From: Thermoleophilaceae bacterium
Lineage (GTDB): Bacteria; Actinomycetota; Thermoleophilia; Solirubrobacterales; Thermoleophilaceae
NCBI GenBank assembly: GCA_030447905.1
Contig: JAUJNZ010000002.1
Location: forward strand, 47,899 to 111,898
Length of the DNA stretch: 64,000 nt
Direction: 5' to 3'
Part shown: in pieces, positions 52,614-60,736 of the stretch
How positions within the stretch are numbered: position 1 is the first letter of the stretch
How the letters are laid out: every line of letters starts with the position of its first letter
Notes under the pieces: model-generated
What the model was told of the DNA's origin: nothing
What the model saw: only the letters and a program-made list of their open reading frames with translations
The model's database searches: none
Program-made: the position numbers and the translations under genes

Positions 52614-53201
52614 TCAGCGCGCGTAGCGCTCGATGTCGGCGACGAGCTCCCGCTCGCTCGCGTAGACCCCCTGCTTCACGGTGGCGAGGCGGCCGCGGCG
52701 GTCGTAGAAGGCCGTGGTCGGAAAGGCGATCGAGCCGTTGAAGATCCGCGCGATGTCGCCGTTCTGGTCCTCGTAGCTCGGGAACGGCAGCGAGACCTCG
52801 GCGAGGAAGCGCCGCGCCGCCCCGGCAGTGTCGTTGGTGTTCGTCCCGAGGAAGGCGACGCGCTGCCCGCGCGCGAGCGCCTGGTGGCGGAAGTACGGAA
52901 GCTCGGTCCGGCAGGGACCGCACCACGACGCCCACTTGTTGACCACCACCGGCCGGCCGCGAAGCTCGGCGAGCCGGGCGCGAAAGGCGCGCGGTCCACC
53001 TCCGAGGAGCTCCCCGCCCTGGGCGTAGAGGCGCGCGAGCTCGGGTGGAGCGCCGCGGGCGAGAGAGCGCTCGGCCGCCGTGCGTTCGACGGCGCCGGAG
53101 CGCTTGCCGTCCGCCTGCGGGCCGGGCGCGTCCGGGGCACCACAACCCGCGAGCAGAGCGGCGAGGAGCGTCAGGGCGATCAGATATTTGCGGCCGCGCA
53201 T
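52614..53201 (-). CDS. TlpA-like thioredoxin lipoprotein
   Basis: About 195 residues from ATG 53201. The signal peptide ends in a lipobox (LAALLAGC), then the TlpA/ResA domain RPVVVNKWASWCGPCRTELPYF with the active CGPC, LGTNTNDTAGAARRFLAE, and SIAFPTTAFYDRRGRL with the cis-Pro. It should act outside the membrane as a disulfide reductase, for example in cytochrome c maturation, though no ccm/res genes are nearby. It leads the operon with galT. Confidence 0.88.
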   Translation of the reverse strand: MRGRKYLIALTLLAALLAGCGAPDAPGPQADGKRSGAVERTAAERSLARGAPPELARLYAQGGELLGGGPRAFRARLAELRGRPVVVNKWASWCGPCRTELPYFRHQALARGQRVAFLGTNTNDTAGAARRFLAEVSLPFPSYEDQNGDIARIFNGSIAFPTTAFYDRRGRLATVKQGVYASERELVADIERYAR

Positions 53202-53386
53202 GCGGCTAGCCTCGCACACCCGATCGCCCTGCTTTAATAGCCGTACGTTCTCCCTCGCGGGTGCGCTGCGCGCGCCCGCGGGCCCCGATCTTCGGAGGCG
53301 GTCGGGTCACACGAGCGGCCGAACGCTCGACGGAGGGCCTCGCGCCGGCGCCGGAACCGCCCCGGACCTCATCAGACCAAGCCACC

Positions 53387-55888
53387 ATGGCTGCCACCAC
53401 TTCCCCCGCCGCATCCTCGCCGGTCTCGGGCGCCGATCTCGAACGTGCCGAGGGCTTCGCGCGCGAGCCGTTCCTGCACGAGGGAGAGGCCCTCGAGCAG
53501 GCGCTCGCCGAGGGAACGCCGCGCCGCCGAGCCCTCGATGCGGCGCTCGCCGAGCTCGAGCGCGGGCGCTCGGAGCCCTCGGTGGCCTGGCGGCGGGAGT
53601 TTGCGCTCATGCTGGGCCTCGAGCGACTCCTCTCCCAGGAGGAGCCGCACCTCGTCGACGGCACGGAGCTGTCGGCGCATCAGGTCGACGCGCTCTCGGG
53701 TACGCTGATCGCCCTCGTCGCCGAGGTTCAGAACGGTGCGGGAGCCACCCCCTCCGCGTCCGCCGCCCACCCGGGCGAAGCACCCCGGAGCGAACCCGAG
53801 GGCGAGGACATACTTCCCGACGAGGAGGAGCCGCTCGACTGGGAGCCCGAGGCCGCCGGCACGGAGGAGGATCCCGGCCCGGAGCCCGTCGCCGAGGCGA
53901 TCGAGGATCCCAACGCCGCCCGCCGGTTCTGGTTCGAGCACGCCACCGGCGCCGGCAAGACCGTGGCCGCGCTCGGGTTCGTCGAGGCCTCCCGCACGGG
54001 GGGCGTCCTCATCCTCACCCACCGGCGTAACCTCGTCGAGCAGTTCCAGGGCGAGCTGCTCGACCGCGGGTACCGCTCGCGGGTGAGCCCACCGGTGCTC
54101 GGGGGTGGCGCCTCCGAGCCCCCCGCCACCGGGCCCGTAACCGTCGAGACCTACCAGTGGTTCGTTCGCAACGCGGGCAAGATCTCCGACGCCTACACGA
54201 TCGTCATCTGCGACGAGGCCCACACCGCACTCGGCGAGAAGACGAGCGCTGCGATCCGCAGCTGGCGCGGGCCGATCTTCGTGGGCATGACGGCCACGGG
54301 CGCGCTCATCGCCCGCCACGTAACCGACCTCTTCCCCACCCAGACCTCGCGCTTCGACCTCGCCCAGGCGGCGCGGCGGGGCGTGATCGCACCCCTGCGG
54401 TGCGTGCGGATCCCGCCCGGGGTGGGCGTCAACACGATCGCCAAGGTGCCGCTGCGCCGTGGCGAGGTCGACCAGGACTTCGACCTCGAGGAGCTCGCGG
54501 CGCTGCTCGACCAGGGACCGTTCAACGCGGCGGTCGCCGACCTATACCGCGTGCGGTTCAAAGCCCTTCCGGGCGTGGTGTACGCCGCCGGCGTACGCCA
54601 CGCCCACAACGTCGCCCAGGCCTTTCGCGACGCCGGCATGCAGGCCATGGCGGTCTCCGGCGAGACCCCCAAGCGCGAGCTTACCCGCGTGCTCGCCGCC
54701 TACGAGCGTGGCGAGATCGACGTGCTGGTGAACGCACAGCTCTTGGCCGAGGGCTGGAACTCGCCGCGCGCGACGGTCTGCATGCACCTCGCTCCGACGG
54801 CTTCGAAGCGGGTCTACCAGCAGCGCGTCGGACGCGTCACGCGCCGCCAGCCCGGCAAGGAGGCGGGAATCGTCGTCGACTTCGTCCACCCCGCGACGCC
54901 GAACGACGACCCGGTCGTGACCCTGCACGGCCTGCTCGACCGCGACGTCTACCGCGGCGGGGCGATCGTCGTCGGGCCGGTGCGGCGTGGGCGGGGGCGG
55001 CGGCTGCGCGTCGAGCGGCGCGTCGTTCCGGTGGCCGCCGAGCAGGAGCGCCGCTACACGGTCTTCGAGCGCGAGCTCTGGCGGATCGCCGTCGAGAACC
55101 TTCCCTGGGTCGACCAGCACGCGTGGGCGGCGCTCGCCGGCGCGCGCGTGGCCACGAGCAACTGGCGCCGCGCCAAGGCGATGCTCCAGTTCGACCGCTC
55201 CGGCGAGCTGCGCAAGCGCTTCCTGGTCACGTGCCTGCAGCGAAATCGCAACACCCAGCTTCGGCTGCGGGCGCTCAGCGAGATCCCTGAGCTGCACGAC
55301 CCCGACTCCTTCACGGAGGCCGTCGACCTCATCGGCGGATGGTCGCGCGAGGAGCGTCGCGAGGGCGTGAAGGTCCTGCTGGGGGCTCTGGCCGAGCGCC
55401 AGGTCGGCCGCCGCGATCAGGCGGCGAGCTGGATCTGGGACCTCGCCGAGTACACGCGCGAGGTCCACGAGGAGTACGCGGCCCAGCGCTGGCCGGAGAC
55501 CAAGCGACTGCTCGGCCTGCTCGTCAACTCCTCCGGGGTGGCGCACGGTCGCAACGCCCGTCGGCTCGTGCACGCGGCCCGCTCGCACGACCGGCGGCTG
55601 TGCGCGGCCGTGCTGGCCGCGGCGGTCGGGCACACCCCCGAGGCGATCCAGGTGCTCACGGGCGCGCGCACGCGCATGGCGCGAAAGCCCTCGGGGCTCG
55701 CGCGCGACCTCCTGCGCAACTTCCCCAAGGGCAGGCGGCGGCGCGGAGGGCGCCGGCGCAAGCGCTCAGGGGACCGAGCGGAGTCCGAGTCCCCAGCCGC
55801 GGCGGCCACGGGGCAGACCTCCGATGGCGCGAGCCCCCCGGACGAGGCGAAGGCCGAGACCGGCCGTGAGCCCGCCGAGGCCGCCTGA
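53387..55888 (+). CDS. Large SF2 DEAD/DEAH-box helicase with N-terminal insert
   Basis: An 833-residue protein. Residues 1-180 form a helical N-terminal part (RREFALMLGLERLLSQEEPHLVDGTELSAHQVDALSGTLIALVAE) and an acidic linker that replaces the usual Q-motif region. The SF2 core has Walker A ATGAGKT (Lys191), DEAH at 276-279, MTATGAL and the C-terminal arginine motif QRVGRVTR (479-486). After about 590 come helical repeats and a basic tail. Probably a nucleic-acid unwindase or repair factor. No restriction, methylase or nuclease partner is nearby. ATG at 53387 chosen. Confidence 0.85.
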   Translation: MAATTSPAASSPVSGADLERAEGFAREPFLHEGEALEQALAEGTPRRRALDAALAELERGRSEPSVAWRREFALMLGLERLLSQEEPHLVDGTELSAHQVDALSGTLIALVAEVQNGAGATPSASAAHPGEAPRSEPEGEDILPDEEEPLDWEPEAAGTEEDPGPEPVAEAIEDPNAARRFWFEHATGAGKTVAALGFVEASRTGGVLILTHRRNLVEQFQGELLDRGYRSRVSPPVLGGGASEPPATGPVTVETYQWFVRNAGKISDAYTIVICDEAHTALGEKTSAAIRSWRGPIFVGMTATGALIARHVTDLFPTQTSRFDLAQAARRGVIAPLRCVRIPPGVGVNTIAKVPLRRGEVDQDFDLEELAALLDQGPFNAAVADLYRVRFKALPGVVYAAGVRHAHNVAQAFRDAGMQAMAVSGETPKRELTRVLAAYERGEIDVLVNAQLLAEGWNSPRATVCMHLAPTASKRVYQQRVGRVTRRQPGKEAGIVVDFVHPATPNDDPVVTLHGLLDRDVYRGGAIVVGPVRRGRGRRLRVERRVVPVAAEQERRYTVFERELWRIAVENLPWVDQHAWAALAGARVATSNWRRAKAMLQFDRSGELRKRFLVTCLQRNRNTQLRLRALSEIPELHDPDSFTEAVDLIGGWSREERREGVKVLLGALAERQVGRRDQAASWIWDLAEYTREVHEEYAAQRWPETKRLLGLLVNSSGVAHGRNARRLVHAARSHDRRLCAAVLAAAVGHTPEAIQVLTGARTRMARKPSGLARDLLRNFPKGRRRRGGRRRKRSGDRAESESPAAAATGQTSDGASPPDEAKAETGREPAEAA

Positions 55889-55930
55889 CCGTCCGCCGGC
55901 CGCAACCGCTAGCCCGGCCACGAGCCGGGC

Positions 55931-56779
55931 TCACCGCAGCAGCCGCGAGAGCCGGCGGTCCTTGAGAACGCGCCCGCCCGTCTGTTCCTGCGGGCAGTAG
56001 GTCGTCACGTGGTCCTTGAAGAAAACGGCCTCGAGCACGGTGCCACAGCGCGGACACGGCTCGCCCTGACGGGCGTGGACCTGGAGCGGCATCGGGGCCT
56101 TGTCAGGCAGCGACTCGCCGACGACGCGCTCGTAGTGCTCGAGCGCCCCCCCGAGAACCGCGTCGCAGGCCGTGCGGAGGGTCTCGACGGCGGTATCGTC
56201 GAGGTCGGTCCCCTGGCGGAAGGGCGAGAGGCGTGCCGTCCACAGGATCTCGTCGACCCACGAGCGCCCGATCCCCGCGAGCGTGCGCTGGTCGCGCAGC
56301 AGGGGGTGCAGGTGGCGGGGTTGGCGAACGAGCGCCGCGAAGCTCTCCGGTGGGGGCGGCGGCCAGGCTTCCGGTCCGAGCGTGGCGATCGCCTCGTCGT
56401 CTCCGACCTCCTCCAGGGCAAGCAGCTTCGCCCACGCCCGCTGCTGGGTGCCGAACTCCCGCAGCCGCAGCTCGCGACCGCCGGCGAGCGAGACCCTCAG
56501 CCGCACGCGCCGATCTCGGACCGAGGCGCGGCCCTCGAAGACGCTGATCCGCCCGGCCGACATCAGATGCACGACCAGAGCGAGGTCCTCGAAGAGCAGG
56601 ATCGGCATCTTCCCCGCCCGCCGCGCCCCGGTGAAGGTGCGACCGACGAGGGCGTCGAGCGGCGGGTCGAAGGTGCGCATGGTGACGACGCCCGGCGCCG
56701 CCGCGGACTCGACGCGGGCGCCCGCGAGGGCCGCGCCGAGGCGACGGACGGCGATCTCGACCTCGGGAAGCTCCGGCAT
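55931..56779 (-). CDS. Fpg/Nei family DNA glycosylase
   Basis: A 282-residue glycosylase from the ATG of MPELPEVE. Pro2 and Glu3 are the catalytic pair and Lys in GKMPILLF is the conserved DNA-binding residue. The helix-two-turn-helix is AGIGRSWVDEILW. The C-terminal zinc finger reads CPRC, 16 residues, then C-P-Q-E, so the fourth zinc ligand Cys is Glu. It should remove oxidised bases and nick the abasic site. Similarity to MutM or Nei cannot be split by sequence alone. It converges on the helicase gene. Confidence 0.9.
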   Translation of the reverse strand: MPELPEVEIAVRRLGAALAGARVESAAAPGVVTMRTFDPPLDALVGRTFTGARRAGKMPILLFEDLALVVHLMSAGRISVFEGRASVRDRRVRLRVSLAGGRELRLREFGTQQRAWAKLLALEEVGDDEAIATLGPEAWPPPPPESFAALVRQPRHLHPLLRDQRTLAGIGRSWVDEILWTARLSPFRQGTDLDDTAVETLRTACDAVLGGALEHYERVVGESLPDKAPMPLQVHARQGEPCPRCGTVLEAVFFKDHVTTYCPQEQTGGRVLKDRRLSRLLR

Positions 56780-56816
56780 GACCACCCAAGGCTAGATGGC
56801 GGGGACTGCGCTTCGC

Positions 56817-57416
56817 TTACGTCGAGCCGGCCCTGAGGGCGCGAGGACTCACGCCGAGGCGGCGGAGCTCCTCGTCGGCGAGCGCGCGGCGGGTCGCCGC
56901 CGCCTCGACCTCCCACGGGCGGGCGGATAGCCGGCGCAGGCGCCGGTACGACGCATGCTCGAGCGCCCGTCCCGCGAGGAAGGACTCGAAAGCCGGATCG
57001 TTGCCCGCGGTACGCAGGAGCGCGCGCAGCGCGCCGGTTTCCCGCGCGCGCTCGAGGCGTGCCGGCCCGTAGAGGAGGAGCAGGCTGAGGGCCGGGATAA
57101 GCGCGGTCACCAGACCGGCTCCGACGCTTATCCGCTCGATCGTCTCGCGCAGGGAGGATCCGCCGGCGACGATGTCGCGTCCGGCCGTCTCGATCGCCTC
57201 GCCTGCACCCTCGAGCGGGGTGGAGAGCAGCGGGACGTCGACGCCACCGAGCGTCGCGCCGACCGAGCCCACGGCTCCTCCCACCGTGCCGAAGGTGCCG
57301 CTCACATCGGTGAGCTGGCCCACCGTCTCCGCGGCGAGGACCCCGACGACGATCCACGCGAGCACCCACACCGCCACCAGGGCGTCGAGGATCAGAACCT
57401 TGCGGCCGGTGGGCAT
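56817..57416 (-). CDS. Membrane protein of unknown function
   Basis: About 199 residues with two membrane helices (about 10-30 and 100-122). Between them is a Gly/Ser/Thr-rich extracellular part (GTFGTVGGAVGSVGATLGGVDVPLL). The C-terminal part is cytoplasmic, helical and Arg/Glu-rich. No family is recognised. ATG 57416 was chosen over 57425. Confidence 0.65.
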   Translation of the reverse strand: MPTGRKVLILDALVAVWVLAWIVVGVLAAETVGQLTDVSGTFGTVGGAVGSVGATLGGVDVPLLSTPLEGAGEAIETAGRDIVAGGSSLRETIERISVGAGLVTALIPALSLLLLYGPARLERARETGALRALLRTAGNDPAFESFLAGRALEHASYRRLRRLSARPWEVEAAATRRALADEELRRLGVSPRALRAGST

Positions 57417-57517
57417 GGTGAGCATCGTCGGCGGACCTCCCGGGCGGTGCGGACCCCATTGCCCGCGGCGCCCATCCTGACGCGGGCGCCCAAGTGACGC
57501 CCCGGTAGGGTGACCCG

Positions 57518-58231
57518 ATCGCCTCGACCGCCCTGATCCTCGGTGCGCGCAACCTCGGCGGTGCGATCGCCGAGCACCTCGCGGTCGCCGGTTGGAACGT
57601 CGCAGCGGTCGCGCGCAGCGACGGGACGGTCGACCGCGTGCGCGAACGACTCCCGGACGCCCTCGCAGTGGCCGCCGATGCCGCCGACCCGGATCAGCTC
57701 GCCGGGGTCGCCGAACAGGCCCGGGAGCGCTTCGGATCGCTCGAGCTCGTCGTCAACGCGGTGAGCCCTGGAGCGCGGGCGGGCGGCACCTTCGGCGGCG
57801 GACCGCTGATCGAGGCGAGCCGCGAGGACTTCGACCACTACATGACGGGCGTAGCGCGCCAGGTCTTCGTATTCCTCGGCGTCGGCGCGCGGGCCCTGCG
57901 CGCCGCGGGCGGCGGCACGCTGGTCCAGATCACGGGCGGCTCCTCGCGTCGGGCCATCGCCGGGCGAGGTCCCTGGGCGGCGGGCGCGTTCGCGACCCGC
58001 GCGCTCACCCAGTCGGCTTCCCTCGAGCTCCGCGAGGAGGGCATCCACGCCGTCCTCCTGATCGTCGACGCCACCATCCGCAGCCCGAAGACCGGATCCG
58101 GCGAGGGCGATCACGAGCAGGCCGAGATGCAGGACGTCGCCGCCGCTGTTCGCTACCTGGCCGGCCAGCCCCCGACCGCGTGGACGCACGAGCTTCAGGT
58201 CACCCCGAGTGGGGATCGCTGGGTGCCCTGA
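57518..58231 (+). CDS. SDR-family oxidoreductase, start codon disrupted
   Basis: About 237 residues. The Rossmann start STALILGARNLGGAIAEHLAVAGWNVAAVARS begins right after position 57518, and the rest reads SLELVVNAVSPGAR, LVQITGGSSRRAIAGRGPWAAGAFATRALTQSASLELREEG. The SDR catalytic Tyr is not evident where expected (WAAGAFATRA), so it may be a divergent or inactive member. The first in-frame ATG/GTG/TTG comes after the Rossmann fold. A GTG at 57510 would fit if one base were missing in CCCGATC. NAD(P) use is likely. Confidence 0.7.
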   Translation: MASTALILGARNLGGAIAEHLAVAGWNVAAVARSDGTVDRVRERLPDALAVAADAADPDQLAGVAEQARERFGSLELVVNAVSPGARAGGTFGGGPLIEASREDFDHYMTGVARQVFVFLGVGARALRAAGGGTLVQITGGSSRRAIAGRGPWAAGAFATRALTQSASLELREEGIHAVLLIVDATIRSPKTGSGEGDHEQAEMQDVAAAVRYLAGQPPTAWTHELQVTPSGDRWVP

Positions 58232-58275
58232 GACGAGACCGAGGCTGACGCGGCCACGCGGGCGCCGCTACTCGC

Positions 58276-59082
58276 TCAGCGCTCGCCGCCGCGACCGAGG
58301 AAGTCCGAGAAGCTGACGCTTCCGGTTGGACAGCCCGGGCACAGGAGTCGACCGGCGCGCACGGCGCGAGCGAGGCGGCCGGGCACGGGGACGGCCACGA
58401 CACGCGAGCGCCTGCGGGCGTGGGCGCGCAGGTAGCGCTGCGCCAGAGCATCGAGGCCCAGGACCTGCGGCCCGCCGAAGTCGTCGACACGTCCACCGGG
58501 CCCGGCTTGGACCGCTCGCGCGAGCCGCTCCGCCACCTCGGCGACGTCGACCGGCTGGAGACGAAGCCCACGCGGCACGGGCAGCAGCGGCCCACGGTGG
58601 AGGAAGCGAAGGAGGGAGAGCACCAGAGCATGGAACTGGGTCGAGCGCCCGATCGTCCACGCCAGCCCCGAGCGCGCGACCTCCTCCTCCGCGGCGCGCT
58701 TGGCGTGGTAGTAGGACAGCGGCACCGCGTCGACGCCGACGATCGACGGATAGACGAGGTGGGCGTCGGCCCCGGTCTCGCGCGCGGCGCGGACGAGGCG
58801 GCGGGTGCCCTCGACGTCGACCTTTCGCAGGCTCCACGGCGTGCGCGCCCCGGTGGCACTCGCGCAGTGGACGATCGCCTCGGCCCCGGCGACCGCCTCG
58901 CGCAGCCCGAGGCCGGACGCCAGATCGCCGCGGAGCAGGCGGGCACCCTCCGACCCCTCCGATCCGCCCGGGTCACGCGCGCGCCGGCTGAGGATCCGGA
59001 CCGAGTGACCGCGCCGCACGAGCGCGCCCACGACCCTCCCGCCGAGCAGCCCGGTCCCCCCAGTGACGAGCACCTCAGCCAC
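58276..59082 (-). CDS. NAD(P)-binding extended SDR (epimerase-like) protein
   Basis: About 268 residues from GTG 59082. Rossmann motif AEVLVTGGTGLLGGRVVGALVRRGHSV, then LRGDLASGLGLREAVAGAEAIVHCASATG, YPSIVGVDAVPLSYYHAKRAAEEEVARSGLAWTIGRSTQF with the YxxAK catalytic pattern (YHAKRAAE), and a variable substrate domain. It resembles NDUFA9-like and quinone-related SDRs. Starts upstream of 59082 would cross the neighbouring gap and lack the Rossmann. Substrate unknown. Confidence 0.82.
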   Translation of the reverse strand: MAEVLVTGGTGLLGGRVVGALVRRGHSVRILSRRARDPGGSEGSEGARLLRGDLASGLGLREAVAGAEAIVHCASATGARTPWSLRKVDVEGTRRLVRAARETGADAHLVYPSIVGVDAVPLSYYHAKRAAEEEVARSGLAWTIGRSTQFHALVLSLLRFLHRGPLLPVPRGLRLQPVDVAEVAERLARAVQAGPGGRVDDFGGPQVLGLDALAQRYLRAHARRRSRVVAVPVPGRLARAVRAGRLLCPGCPTGSVSFSDFLGRGGER

Positions 59083-59300
59083 GCCGCCACCTTGTCGGCA
59101 GGCCGGCTCGGCGACGATGGCCGCCGCCCGGCTGCTCCTGCGGGCGCTGCCGACCGCCCACCTCGCCGCCGCGAACCTCCACCTCGTGCCACCTCGTCCG
59201 CTCGAGGGAATCCCGGTCGCCGACAAGGTAGGGCAGAGGGCGTCGCTCGCGCTCGCGGTGATACTGCTCTCGGGGCCCGACTTCTCTACCCTGCCCACCT

Positions 59301-59747
59301 ATGAAGGTCTCGGTGGCCAGCGACGAGCGGACGGGCGTCGCCGACCGGGTGGTCGAGGAGCTGCGCCGGCGCGGGCATGAGCCGCTCCTCCACGGCGCGC
59401 TCGCCGAGGGCGAACGCGACGACTGGGCGTGGGCGAGCGAGGCCGCCGCCCGTGACGTCGCCGAGGGAACCGCGGACCAGGCGATCGTCTGCTGCTGGAC
59501 CGGGACCGGCGCCTCGATCGCGGCCAACAAGGTCGCGGGCGTGCGCGCGGCGCTGTGCGCCGACGCCGAGACCGCCCGCGGCGCGCGCCGCTGGAACGAC
59601 GCCAACGCGCTCGCGCTGTCGTTGCGCACGACGAGCGAGGCGCTGCTCGAGGAGATGCTCGACGCCTGGTTCGAGGGCGAGCCGAGCGCGGAGGTCGACG
59701 ACGTCGAGAACGTGCGCCACGTCGAGGACATCGCCCCGGGTCGCTGA
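59301..59747 (+). CDS. RpiB/LacAB-family sugar-phosphate isomerase
   Basis: A 148-residue protein: MKVSVASDERTGVADRVVEELRRRGHE, then AIVCCWTGTGASIAANKVAGVRAALC with the catalytic Cys, and RRWNDANALALSLR with the Asn-containing loop. Classic RpiB converts ribose-5-phosphate to ribulose-5-phosphate. Insertions near 31-45 and weak C-terminal similarity mean that an alternative sugar-phosphate substrate is possible. ATG at 59301. Confidence 0.85.
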   Translation: MKVSVASDERTGVADRVVEELRRRGHEPLLHGALAEGERDDWAWASEAAARDVAEGTADQAIVCCWTGTGASIAANKVAGVRAALCADAETARGARRWNDANALALSLRTTSEALLEEMLDAWFEGEPSAEVDDVENVRHVEDIAPGR

Positions 59748-59784
59748 GCCGGTATTCCGCGCCGCACCGCCCCGTCGCCCGGTT

Positions 59785-60657
59785 TCAGCCCGCCGCGATG
59801 AGGATCACGCCCGCGAGCGCCATCGCGGCCCCGACCTGCTGCGCCCGGCCGATCCGCTCGCCGAGGACGACGCGGGCGAGCGCGATCGTGACCACCGGAT
59901 AGAGCGAGGCGAGCACTCCGACGAGGCTGACGAGGCCGAGCGTCGTGGCGATCGCGATCAGGATGTTGGCCGTCGTCTCGAGCACTCCGACGAGGATCGC
60001 CGGGGCGGCGTCTCGGAGGCTCGCGGGCGGGCGCGGCCTGAGGACGACCGCGGCGAGCGTGATCAGCCCCAGCGAGGCGAGCCGGTTGACGAGGATCGCC
60101 CAGCCGACGTCGCCCTCGCTCGCGGCGTCGATGGCCACGAGAAAGCTGCCGAGTCCGACGGCCGCGAGCACGGCGAGCGGCGCCCCCCGCGCGAGACGCG
60201 TCCGACCGGCGCTCTGTACGGATACGGCGAGCGACCGTGACTGGTGCTCTCGCGCCGCCAGCACTACACCGACGATCGCGGTCGCGGCGCCCACCACCTG
60301 CACGGCGTTCGGCCGCTCCCCCGAGGCCAGGCCGAAGGCGACCGGAACCGCGGCGCCCGTGGCCGCGATCGGCGCGATCACGCTCATCGCTCCGACGGCC
60401 AGGCCCCGGTAGAAGGCGGCGAGCCCGATCGAGCCGGCGAGCGCCGAGAGGGCGGCGTAGGCGATAAACGACGTCGCGGGGGGCGCGACTCCTCGGGCGG
60501 CGACGACCGCCCCGGCGACCGCGAGCCCGGTGACGACCGCCACGAGCATGACGCTCGCCACCGGGAGGCTCCGGCTCTTGAGCCCGGCGACGAAGTCGGC
60601 GACCCCCCAGGCGAAGCTCGACGAGAGGGCAAGGGCCAGCGCCAGCACGCGCGGCAT
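59785..60657 (-). CDS. EamA/DMT-family transporter
   Basis: About 290 residues with ten membrane helices in two EamA repeats: LSSSFAWGVADFVAGLKSR in repeat one and LLVNRLASLGLITLAAV, IAIATTLGLVSLVGVLASLYPVVTIALARVVLGERIGRAQQVGAAMALAGVILI in repeat two. DMT transporters move amino acids or metabolites, often outwards. Start ATG 60657 chosen over 60687. Converges on the RpiB-like gene. Confidence 0.88.
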   Translation of the reverse strand: MPRVLALALALSSSFAWGVADFVAGLKSRSLPVASVMLVAVVTGLAVAGAVVAARGVAPPATSFIAYAALSALAGSIGLAAFYRGLAVGAMSVIAPIAATGAAVPVAFGLASGERPNAVQVVGAATAIVGVVLAAREHQSRSLAVSVQSAGRTRLARGAPLAVLAAVGLGSFLVAIDAASEGDVGWAILVNRLASLGLITLAAVVLRPRPPASLRDAAPAILVGVLETTANILIAIATTLGLVSLVGVLASLYPVVTIALARVVLGERIGRAQQVGAAMALAGVILIAAG

Positions 60658-60736
60658 GGTCGCAGCGCCTCCCGGCGGCATCACCACGCGCGCGGGCGGG
60701 TAGCAATGTGGAGAGCGGAACGAGGGAGACGATCAC

